Source: UBA2334 sp964396895 (GTDB lineage: Bacteria; Pseudomonadota; Gammaproteobacteria; Burkholderiales; Burkholderiaceae_C). From it: DNA of 64,000 bases. Every line of letters starts with the position of its first letter. Position 1 is the stretch's first letter. The position numbers were made by a program, and so were the translations under genes. Positions 57,508-64,000 of the stretch are shown here, in pieces. The notes beneath the pieces are model-generated. The model was not told where the DNA came from. It searched no databases and was given only the letters and a program-made list of their open reading frames with translations. The DNA lies in contig CAYNGJ010000002.1 in the NCBI GenBank assembly GCA_964396895.1, positions 246,015-310,014 on the forward strand, written 5' to 3'.

Positions 57508-59636
57508 GGGGGCGGGGTGGGTGCTGCGGGGACGGTGGGTGGAGGCAGGTGGGGGCGGGTGGGCCAAGTGAGCAATGCGAATTGTTGGCGCAGTTGGCCC
57601 AGGGCTTGCTGGGGCGACGCCTTGGGTGCCACAAAGGCCGACCGGCTGGGGCCTGCATAGCGCAAGGCCTCAAGGGCCAGCAGCCAATTCACCACCGCCG
57701 TGGTGCTCGGATGTGGGCCGCATTGCCTTTGCAATTGTTGCGCCAGTTGCCGGGGGGTGGTTTGTGGGCCGCAGTCCACCCCGAGTTGGTTGGCGCGCTG
57801 GCGGGCCTGCGTCAGCAGGCGCAGCCAGGGATCGTGCTGGCGGTGCGCCCAGCGCGCCCACGCGGCGGCGGCCAGGCTGGCCAGTGCGAGCAGTGTGGCC
57901 AGCAGGTAACCCAGGTCACGCCAGCTGGGCGACTCAAAGCCCAGGTGCTTGAGCAGCTCAAACTGGCGGTCCTGGGTGTAGTTCAGCACCCACTGGTTCC
58001 AGCGGTTGTTCACGGCTTCCCAGGTGGCTTGCAGGCGCTCACCCAAGGCGGGGCTGAAGGCCACCATGGCGGTGCCCAGCACCCCGCGTGCGGGGGCCAG
58101 GCGGGCCAAGCTGTCGGTGCGGCTGGGGGCCACGGCGGCGGTGGGGTCCACGCGCACCCAGCCTTGTCCGGCCAGCCACACCTCGGCCCAGGCATGGGCA
58201 TCGCTCTGGCGCACGGTCCAATAACCGTCAATGGGGTTGAGCTCCCCGCCTTGGTAGCCGGTGACCACGCGCGCCGGGATGTCCATGGCACGCATCAACA
58301 CCACAAAGGCGGCGGTGATGTGTTCGCAAAACCCTTGTTTGCGGTCAAACCAGAACTCGTCGGCGCTGTCTCGGCCATAGGTGCCGGGTGCCAGGGTGTA
58401 GCTGTAGCCCCCGGTGCGCAGGGTGGCCAGGGCGCGTTGCACCAGGGCAGGGGCGGCGTCTGCCCTGTCTGGTGACTCGTTGCGCCAGCGCTGGGCCAGT
58501 GCCATCAGCCGGGGGTTGAAGCCGGGTGGCAGCACCAGGTGGTCTTGCAGACCCAGCTGGGGTTGCAGGGGGCCGTGGCGGAATTCGGGGTGGCTCTGTG
58601 CGCGGTAGCGAACCAGCTCGGTGATGGGCCGGTTGGACAGCCACTGCAGCTCAGCTGTGGCTTGCAGGTGGTGACGGGCCAGGGCAGGGGCCTGGAGCGT
58701 GGCGTCCAGCACCAGCACCCAGTTTTGCTGGTGGGGCTGCAGCGTCACTTCGTAACCCACGGGCGTGCCCAGCGGTTGCAGTTCGGCCTTGAGTTGCAAC
58801 CGGGTGGGCAGCTCCGATTGCAGGGGCCGCCAGTCCTGACCGTCAAAGCGGCTGAGCACGGGGCCTCGGAAGTACATCTGCTGGGCGGGTGGCGGCGGGC
58901 CATCGAAGCGGATGCGCATGGCCACACTGCTGTCTTGCGCCAGCTCAGCGACTTGACCCACCCGCATGCGCTCGGACAAACCGGTGCGGGCGTTCAGTGC
59001 GTCGGCAGGCATGCCCCACAGCGGTGCCACACGCGGAAAAAGCACAAACAGCAGAACCATGATGGGGAGTCCCAGCAAGGCCATGCCCCCGGCCATGCGG
59101 GCCGACAACCACAGCGGTGGACGACCGGCGGGCAGGTGGGCGTTGACCAGGGCGGTCAGCAGCCCCCAAGTGGCCAGCAGCACGCCGACGGCAGTGAGCA
59201 GGCTCTGCGAGTAGGAGAAGTGTGTGAGCAGCGTGAACAGGGCCAGAAAGAACACCACAAAGGCGTCGCGCTGGGCGCGCAGTTCGAGTGTTTTGAGCGC
59301 CAGCAGCACCACAATGAGCGTGACACCGGCATCCCGCCCCAAAATGGTGCGATAAGTGAGCAGGGTGGCCGCCACAGTGACGGCCAACAGCAACAACCGC
59401 CACCAGCGTGCGGGCAGGGGTTGACCGTGCCACGCCAACCAGCCTCGCCACACGAGCACACCTGCGGTGAGCGCCGTGCACCACAGTGGCAGGTGGGACG
59501 ACAGCAGCATGACCACCCACGCAATGAGGCCCAACAAGAACAGGGTGTCCCGTGTGTCGCGTGGGAGCTGTTTCAGGCGTTGGCGCCAGCCCGAGGGCGT
59601 GGTGGGGGGGCGCTGGGCGGTGGAGTTTGTCAGCAC
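57504..59636 (-). CDS. tgpA: TgpA family transmembrane transglutaminase (DUF3488)
   Basis: 710 residues. The N-terminus (about 30-200) has several membrane helices (TLFLLGLIAWVVMLLSSHLPL, LLLLAVTVAATLLTYRTILG), with the transglutaminase core facing the periplasm: catalytic Cys in KQGFCEHITAAFVVLMRAMDIPARVVTGYQGG, His in SDAHAWAEVWLAGQGWV, Asp in VDPTAAV. A late helix (LGYLLATLLALASLAAAAWARW) anchors a C-terminal DUF4129-like part. The start is a GTG overlapping the DUF58 stop by seven bases. TgpA of Pseudomonas is essential; its substrate is unknown. Confidence 0.92.
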   Translation of the reverse strand: MLTNSTAQRPPTTPSGWRQRLKQLPRDTRDTLFLLGLIAWVVMLLSSHLPLWCTALTAGVLVWRGWLAWHGQPLPARWWRLLLLAVTVAATLLTYRTILGRDAGVTLIVVLLALKTLELRAQRDAFVVFFLALFTLLTHFSYSQSLLTAVGVLLATWGLLTALVNAHLPAGRPPLWLSARMAGGMALLGLPIMVLLFVLFPRVAPLWGMPADALNARTGLSERMRVGQVAELAQDSSVAMRIRFDGPPPPAQQMYFRGPVLSRFDGQDWRPLQSELPTRLQLKAELQPLGTPVGYEVTLQPHQQNWVLVLDATLQAPALARHHLQATAELQWLSNRPITELVRYRAQSHPEFRHGPLQPQLGLQDHLVLPPGFNPRLMALAQRWRNESPDRADAAPALVQRALATLRTGGYSYTLAPGTYGRDSADEFWFDRKQGFCEHITAAFVVLMRAMDIPARVVTGYQGGELNPIDGYWTVRQSDAHAWAEVWLAGQGWVRVDPTAAVAPSRTDSLARLAPARGVLGTAMVAFSPALGERLQATWEAVNNRWNQWVLNYTQDRQFELLKHLGFESPSWRDLGYLLATLLALASLAAAAWARWAHRQHDPWLRLLTQARQRANQLGVDCGPQTTPRQLAQQLQRQCGPHPSTTAVVNWLLALEALRYAGPSRSAFVAPKASPQQALGQLRQQFALLTWPTRPHLPPPTVPAAPTPPP

Positions 59637-60631
59637 AGTGCCAGCGCCTCCAGGCAGTGTTGACGGTGGCGCGGCCCTTGGTCGGGTGCGATGTCACTGT
59701 GGGGCAGGCACAGGCCGTAGTCCAGCCCCAGGCGGTCGGCGGTCAGCACCCAGGCGGTGAGGCGGGCGGCGCGCAGCTCGGCGTCGGATGTGCCGGTGTG
59801 CCGCCAGTCCAGCCGCAGCTCATGGCCGCTGGGGTTGCCTGAGGCGTCGCGGCTGACCAGGTCGGCGCTGCCACGCGCCATGGCCTGGGCTGCGCGCTTC
59901 CACACCACGGACTTGAGTGGGTCGCCCCGGCGGTAGGCGCGCACCCCGTCCAGCTCGCCACTGCCCTGGTGGGTGGCGGCCGTGGGTAGCAGCGTGGTGG
60001 GCGTAGGGGCTGGGAGTGGCGGCGGGTGGGTTTCGGGTTTTGGGTACACCAACACATTGGCTGCGGGGCGCCACACGGCCCACACCCGGAAGGTGCCCAA
60101 TGGAAAGCGGGTTTCCAATGTCAGCGTGGGCACCCCGTGCCGCCCGCGTGCCGGAGGCTGCCAGCCCACGGTGACACTGGCGCGGCCCTGCGCTGGTACG
60201 TCGGTGTGCACCCAATGGGGAGGATGGCCAGGAGCGACCATGGCCACACCAATGCCGTATCGAGCGCGCGGATCGGGGTTGGTCAGCACCACCTCGACCC
60301 TGGCCAGCGCACCGGCATGGCAGGCTTCGGGCGGGGTGAGCTTCAGTGACAGACCCCGCAGCGTGGCATGGCTCACATGCATGCTGACAGCCGCAGCCCC
60401 GGCCAGCAAAAAGGTGAGCAGGTAGCCCAGGTTGAGCTGGTAATTGATGCTGCCCACCAGCATCACCAAGAGGGTGACGCCCAGCATCCACCCCGGCCGT
60501 GTGGGCAGGATGTAGACGTTGCGCTGCGTCAGCTGCAGCTGATCGGTGCGCGGCGCACGGTTGGCCAACCAACGGGCCAGCCATTGGCGGGGTGCTGGCC
60601 ACCCAGGGAGGCGTCGGGGAGCAAGGGCCAT
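59630..60631 (-). CDS. DUF58 domain membrane protein
   Basis: 333 residues. Two hydrophobic segments near residues 50-90 (WMLGVTLLVMLVGSI, LGYLLTFLLAGAAAVSMHV), a beta-rich middle, then the DUF58 motif SGELDGVRAYRRGDPLKSVVWKRAAQA with the conserved R-Y/R-GD-W pattern. DUF58 proteins lie between moxR and a transglutaminase gene in many bacteria and are thought to be MoxR clients. It overlaps tgpA by seven bases and lies 22 bases after moxR. Confidence 0.92.
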   Translation of the reverse strand: MALAPRRLPGWPAPRQWLARWLANRAPRTDQLQLTQRNVYILPTRPGWMLGVTLLVMLVGSINYQLNLGYLLTFLLAGAAAVSMHVSHATLRGLSLKLTPPEACHAGALARVEVVLTNPDPRARYGIGVAMVAPGHPPHWVHTDVPAQGRASVTVGWQPPARGRHGVPTLTLETRFPLGTFRVWAVWRPAANVLVYPKPETHPPPLPAPTPTTLLPTAATHQGSGELDGVRAYRRGDPLKSVVWKRAAQAMARGSADLVSRDASGNPSGHELRLDWRHTGTSDAELRAARLTAWVLTADRLGLDYGLCLPHSDIAPDQGPRHRQHCLEALALC

Positions 60632-60653
60632 GTGCGCTAACCGGGCAAAAGGC

Positions 60654-61607
60654 TCAGGGCAGGGCGGTGGCGTTCACCATGGCGCGCACCTGTTCCAGCG
60701 CACCACGGCCCGCGTTGTGCAGGGGGCTGAGCCGGTGGGCAATGGTTTGGGGCAGCACGGTGGCGATGTCGTCGGGCGCCACATAGTCGCGCCCACTCAG
60801 GTAGGCCTGGGCCTGGCCGGCGCGCAGCACCGCCAGCGTGGCGCGCGGGCTCAGGCCTTGCACAAACCAGCGGCCATCGCGTGTGGCGGCCACCAGGTCT
60901 TGCACGTAGTCCAGCACTGGGTCGGCGGTGTGGATGGCCTGCACCTGCGCCTGCAGTTGGGCCAGGTCGGTTGGGACCAGCACGGCGGGCAGGTGGGTCA
61001 GCAGGGCGCGGCGGTCTTGGCCTGTCAGCAACTCGCGCTCGGCCTGGCGGTCGGGGTAGCCCAGCGACAGGCGCATGTGGAAGCGGTCCAGCTGTGACTC
61101 CGGCAGGGCGTAAGTGCCCAGTTGGTCCAACGGGTTTTGTGTGGCGATCACGAAGAACGGCTGGGGCAGGGGGCGGGTCTCGCCCTCCACCGTGACCTGT
61201 TTTTCTTCCATGGCTTCGAGCAAAGCGCTCTGGGTGCGCGGGCTGGCCCGGTTGATTTCGTCGGCCAGCAGCACTTGGGCAAACACCGGCCCGGGATGAA
61301 ACACAAAGCGCTCGCTGCCACGTTCGTACACCGACACGCCCGAGAGGTCGGAGGGCATGAGGTCTGACGTGAACTGCACCCGCGAAAATTGCAGGCCAAA
61401 CGAGCGCGCCAGCGCGTGGGCAAGGGTGGTTTTGCCGACACCGGGGACGTCTTCAATCAGGAGGTGACCGCCGGCCAGCAGGCAGGCCACGGCATTGTGG
61501 ACTTGGGCCGACTTGCCCACAATCACCGTGTTAAGCTGGTTCAACAGTTGCTGCGTGAGCTGCCTCAGGCTGGCGGCCGAGCGGGTGAATTCGGAGCGGT
61601 TGTGCAT
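60654..61607 (-). CDS. moxR: MoxR family AAA+ ATPase
   Basis: 317 residues. Walker A is EDVPGVGKTTLAHALA (lysine near 59), Walker B VLLADEINRASPRTQSALLEAMEE, and sensor-type FVIATQNPLDQLGTYALPESQLDRFHM. MoxR ATPases act as chaperones for assembly of partner complexes, here probably the DUF58/TgpA membrane proteins encoded next. First gene of the moxR-DUF58-tgpA-mltB operon. I used the ATG at 61607 (MHNRSEFTRSAASL); it is divergent from the enoyl-CoA hydratase gene. Confidence 0.92.
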   Translation of the reverse strand: MHNRSEFTRSAASLRQLTQQLLNQLNTVIVGKSAQVHNAVACLLAGGHLLIEDVPGVGKTTLAHALARSFGLQFSRVQFTSDLMPSDLSGVSVYERGSERFVFHPGPVFAQVLLADEINRASPRTQSALLEAMEEKQVTVEGETRPLPQPFFVIATQNPLDQLGTYALPESQLDRFHMRLSLGYPDRQAERELLTGQDRRALLTHLPAVLVPTDLAQLQAQVQAIHTADPVLDYVQDLVAATRDGRWFVQGLSPRATLAVLRAGQAQAYLSGRDYVAPDDIATVLPQTIAHRLSPLHNAGRGALEQVRAMVNATALP

Positions 61608-61710
61608 GGACAACGACCTTACCGCAAAACAGGCAGCCCCCGTGTGTGCAGGGGCGGTGGGCCAACTTGGCCGCCGCTCGCTCAGCGCGTGTTCCTGAGG
61701 AGACCCTACC

Positions 61711-62508
61711 TTGACCGACCACCCCGCACCATCCACCGACGAACTGCGCCACCAGCGTGACCACCGGGGGGTGCACACCCTCACACTCAATACACCGGCT
61801 GCGTTCAATGTGCTGAGCGAGTCCATGCTGCGCGCGTTGCAGGCGGCACTGGGGGCGGTGGCAGCAGACACTGAAGCCCGCGCCGTGGTGCTGGCCGCCG
61901 AGGGCAAGGCCTTCTGTGCCGGCCACAACCTGAAGGAAATGAGCGCCCACCCCGATCTGGCCTATTACCAGACCCTGTTTGCCCAGTGCAGTCGGGTGAT
62001 GCTGTCCATCCAGTCGCTGTCCGTGCCCGTGATCGCGCGGGTGCAGGGCTTGGCCACGGCGGCGGGTTGTCAGCTGGTGGCCCAGTGTGACCTGGCGGTG
62101 GCGGTGGACAGCGCCCGGTTTGGGGTGAACGGCATTGACGTGGGCCTGTTCTGTGCCACACCCAGCGTGCCGTTGTCACGCAATGTGCCGCAAAAGTTGG
62201 CCATGGAGATGTTGCTGACCGGTGCGTTCATCTCCGCGCCCGAGGCCTTGGCGCGTGGGCTGCTCAACCGTGTGGTGCCAGCCGAGCAGCTGGACCATGC
62301 GGTTGAGGAACTGTTGGGCGCCATTTTGGCCAAACCGGCCGTGGCGCTGGCCATGGGCAAGCAGCTGTTTTACCAACAGCGCGAAACCGGTTTGGCTGCG
62401 GCCTACCAGTTGGCAGGCCAGACCATGGCCTGCAACATGATCCACCCCGATGCCCAAGAGGGCGTGAAAGCCTTTGTTGACAAACGCACGCCCAGCTGGC
62501 GTGCCTGA
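61711..62508 (+). CDS. Enoyl-CoA hydratase/isomerase family protein
   Basis: 265 residues, crotonase fold. Oxyanion-hole segment VVLAAEGKAFCAGHNLKEM and the second conserved block VIARVQGLATAAGCQLVAQCDLAVAVDSARFG; the usual catalytic Glu after GL.FC is not where expected (VNGIDVGLFCATPSVPLSRNV), as in ECHDC3-like members. So hydration activity is uncertain. The start is TTG at 61711, supported by TGAGGAG eight bases upstream. The MscS gene starts four bases after the stop. Confidence 0.85.
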   Translation: MTDHPAPSTDELRHQRDHRGVHTLTLNTPAAFNVLSESMLRALQAALGAVAADTEARAVVLAAEGKAFCAGHNLKEMSAHPDLAYYQTLFAQCSRVMLSIQSLSVPVIARVQGLATAAGCQLVAQCDLAVAVDSARFGVNGIDVGLFCATPSVPLSRNVPQKLAMEMLLTGAFISAPEALARGLLNRVVPAEQLDHAVEELLGAILAKPAVALAMGKQLFYQQRETGLAAAYQLAGQTMACNMIHPDAQEGVKAFVDKRTPSWRA

Positions 62509-62512
62509 CCGA

Positions 62513-63796
62513 ATGAACATGAAAACCACCACCCCCATCGAAGACTTTTCCCAATGGCTTGAACCCTTCACACAGACCGGTGCCCTGATTGAGTTGGGGG
62601 TGTTGCTGGCCTGTGCGCTGGTGGCTTGGTTGGGGGTCAAGGTGCTGGGCAAAGCGTTGGACTTGGACGGTGACGTCCCCTCCATCTGGATGGGCCGCAA
62701 GGGGGTGGACGGTGTGCTGTTTCCCACACTGCTGCTGGCCCTCGCCTATTCGGCCCGTGCCGTGGTCGCCAAGTTTTTGCCGCTGGCCGTGTTCAAGCTG
62801 GCCATTCCCGTGTTCATTTCCCTGTTGGTCATACGGGTGGGTGTGCGTGTGCTGCACGTGGCCTTTGGCGACAAGCGCTGGGTGAGGGTGATGGAGCGCA
62901 GCATTTCCTGGATGGCCTGGTTTGCCATGGTGCTCTGGACCCTGGGTCTGTTGCCCGTCATCTTGGGGGAGCTGGAGCAGGTCACCTGGACCTTGGGCGG
63001 TTCCGTCATCAGCCTGCGCACGCTCATTGAGGGGGTGCTGACGGCGGGTGCTGTGCTCATCGTCACGCTGTGGATTTCGTCGGCCATCGAGACCAAGCTG
63101 CTGCGCTCGGCCACGGGCGGGGAGCTGTCGCTGCGCAAGGCGGTCAGCAACGCGCTCAAGGCACTGCTGACGTTTGTGGGTCTGATGATGGCGCTCACAG
63201 CAGTGGGCATAGACCTCACGGCACTGTCTGTGTTGGGTGGAGCCATTGGCGTGGGCATTGGTTTTGGTCTGCAAAAGCTGGCGGCCAACTATGTGAGCGG
63301 GTTTGTCATCCTGGCCGAGCGCAGCATGCGCATCGGTGACATGGTGCGGGTGGACAACTTCGAGGGACGCATCAGCGACATCAACGCGCGCTACACCGTC
63401 ATTCGATCGCTGACCGGACGTGAATCCATCGTGCCCAACGAAATCCTCATGACCACGCGGGTTGAAAACCTGTCCTTGGCCGACACGCGGGTGTGGCTGT
63501 CCACCGTGGTGTCCGTGGCCTATGACAGCGATGTGGCCCAGGTGCAGTCCCTGTTGGAGCAGGCCACTCTCAAGCACCTACGCGTGCTGCGCGACCCGGG
63601 GCCTGCGGTGTCACTGTCGGCCTTTGGGGCGGATGGGCTGGAGTTCACGGTGGGCTTTTGGATCGGCGACCCCGAGAACGGCCAGATGGCCATTCGCTCG
63701 CAGGTGAACACGTCCATCCTGGAAGCGTTGCGTGCCCACCAGATCGAAATTCCGTACCCGCAGCGTGTGGTGCACACCCGTGTGCTTGCATCCTGA
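62513..63796 (+). CDS. MscS family mechanosensitive channel
   Basis: 427 residues. Several membrane spans (ALIELGVLLACALVAWLGV, LFPTLLLALAYSARAVV, WMAWFAMVLWTLGLLPVIL, GVLTAGAVLIVTLWI, ALLTFVGLMMALTAV). The pore helix and hinge read LSVLGGAIGVGIGFGLQKLAANYVSGFVILAERSMRIGDMV, followed by the beta domain (EGRISDINARYTVIRSLTGRESIVPNEIL). It releases solutes on hypo-osmotic shock. Start at ATG 62513 (MNMKTTT), just after the hydratase stop; six bases later is another ATG. Confidence 0.92.
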   Translation: MNMKTTTPIEDFSQWLEPFTQTGALIELGVLLACALVAWLGVKVLGKALDLDGDVPSIWMGRKGVDGVLFPTLLLALAYSARAVVAKFLPLAVFKLAIPVFISLLVIRVGVRVLHVAFGDKRWVRVMERSISWMAWFAMVLWTLGLLPVILGELEQVTWTLGGSVISLRTLIEGVLTAGAVLIVTLWISSAIETKLLRSATGGELSLRKAVSNALKALLTFVGLMMALTAVGIDLTALSVLGGAIGVGIGFGLQKLAANYVSGFVILAERSMRIGDMVRVDNFEGRISDINARYTVIRSLTGRESIVPNEILMTTRVENLSLADTRVWLSTVVSVAYDSDVAQVQSLLEQATLKHLRVLRDPGPAVSLSAFGADGLEFTVGFWIGDPENGQMAIRSQVNTSILEALRAHQIEIPYPQRVVHTRVLAS

Positions 63797-63813
63797 GGGA
63801 CTTTCTCTATAAT
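63786..63813 (+). promoter_or_regulatory. etfB: Sigma-70 promoter for etfB
   Basis: TTGCAT at 63786-63791 and a perfect TATAAT at 63808-63813, 16 bases apart, overlapping the mscS stop. The etfB ATG is at 63948, leaving a leader of about 130 bases that contains the palindrome below. Confidence 0.75.
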
Positions 63814-63884
63814 TCACATAAAAAGCACGGTCGTTCGTTTTTTTCATCGACTTTCGGCGAAGCGCCAGGTCGACCGTGTTAGAG

Positions 63885-63906
63885 TTTACGTTTACGTAAA
63901 CGTCAA
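63885..63906 (+). promoter_or_regulatory. etfB: Palindromic operator upstream of etfB
   Basis: ACGTTTACGTAAACGT at 63888-63903 is a perfect 16-bp palindrome, flanked by TT and AA. It resembles operators of MerR- or TetR-type regulators of acyl-CoA catabolism (LiuR/FadP-like), which is from memory and not certain. It lies downstream of the -10, so it could block elongation or serve a second promoter. Confidence 0.6.
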
Positions 63907-63947
63907 TCAGACCCGCACCTTTCTTCCATAACTCAGGAGCCATTTCC

Positions 63948-64000
63948 ATGAAAGCACTCGTCGCCGTCAAACGCGTGGTGGATTACAACGTCAAAGTGCG
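63948..64000 (+). CDS. etfB: Electron transfer flavoprotein subunit beta (start only)
   Basis: Only the first 17 codons are in the window: MKALVAVKRVVDYNVKV, the conserved EtfB start (with the adenine/FAD-domain motif VKRVxDYN). AGGAG precedes the ATG. EtfAB shuttles electrons from acyl-CoA dehydrogenases to the quinone pool. The gene runs off the right edge; etfA presumably follows. Confidence 0.9.
   Translation, partial: MKALVAVKRVVDYNVKV

Noticed and set aside
63826..63878. CACGGTCG / CGACCGTG inverted pair before etfB
   Set aside because: Only 8 bp with a 37-base loop; could be chance, and the 16-bp palindrome next to it is far stronger.
1..64000. tRNA, rRNA, CRISPR arrays, transposases, prophage genes
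   Set aside because: None seen. Repeats are short and dispersed, without regular spacers, and no integrase or transposase motif appears.

Overview
The window is a dense, GC-rich chromosomal segment with no transposase, phage gene, tRNA, rRNA or CRISPR array that I can see. Gene content and style point to a Betaproteobacterium of the order Burkholderiales, most likely family Comamonadaceae. The evidence is ybaB-recR, the gloB/yafS-like/rnhA group, a six-gene homoprotocatechuate cluster next to hpaR, and two dispersed short-repeat types that I associate from memory with that family. No gap between genes exceeds 300 bases; the longest (17492-17775) holds a gene remnant and an arsenic operator.

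Layout. 1-6122: ybaB and recR, a Tat-exported orphan solute-binding protein, MltD-like lytic transglycosylase, gloB, a YafS-like methyltransferase and rnhA. 6209-12153: a two-gene RND efflux system followed by a CapK/PaaK-like adenylating enzyme. 12274-17491: small envelope-type proteins (membrane protein, DUF533/TerB-like, YidB-like) and the molybdenum-cofactor genes moaA, mobA and moeA. 17737-24156: a large arsenic locus (arsI, arsR, LMW-PTP-type arsC, acr3, glutaredoxin-type arsC, a SigZ-like sigma factor, arsP, a metallo-beta-lactamase-fold protein and a small thioredoxin), with candidate ArsR operators. 24190-34682: the homoprotocatechuate meta-cleavage cluster hpaG-E-D-F-H-I, with divergent hpaR, a ketopantoate-reductase-like gene and a class II aldolase; a vapBC toxin-antitoxin pair plus a winged-helix/HNH endonuclease gene interrupts it between hpaE and hpaD. 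34692-39083: ankyrin protein, DUF2789, CDF metal exporter, cytochrome c, thiolase, hotdog thioesterase and a TlpA-like protein.

39162-52419 holds two divergent versions of the circularly permuted ATP-grasp / alpha-E / transglutaminase amidoligase system, one with the ATP-grasp and alpha-E domains fused and one split, separated by comEC. 52460-56330 has two diguanylate cyclases around a periplasmic binding protein, the second cyclase only 20 bases after the binding-protein gene. 56332-61607 is an overlapping operon moxR-DUF58-tgpA-mltB. 61711-63796 carries an enoyl-CoA hydratase and an MscS channel. The window ends in the first codons of etfB, behind a strong sigma-70 promoter and a perfect 16-bp palindrome.

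Working together: the hpa genes would turn homoprotocatechuate into pyruvate and succinic semialdehyde. The ars genes cover reduction of arsenate by two chemistries, arsenite efflux, organoarsenical C-As cleavage and organoarsenical efflux. The most unusual structural signals are short repeats lying in frame inside genes (moeA, the ketopantoate-reductase-like gene, hpaF, mltB), the insertion of the TA/HNH island flush with the hpaE stop codon, and gene debris (a metallo-beta-lactamase C-terminus and a WxxGxW protein fragment).
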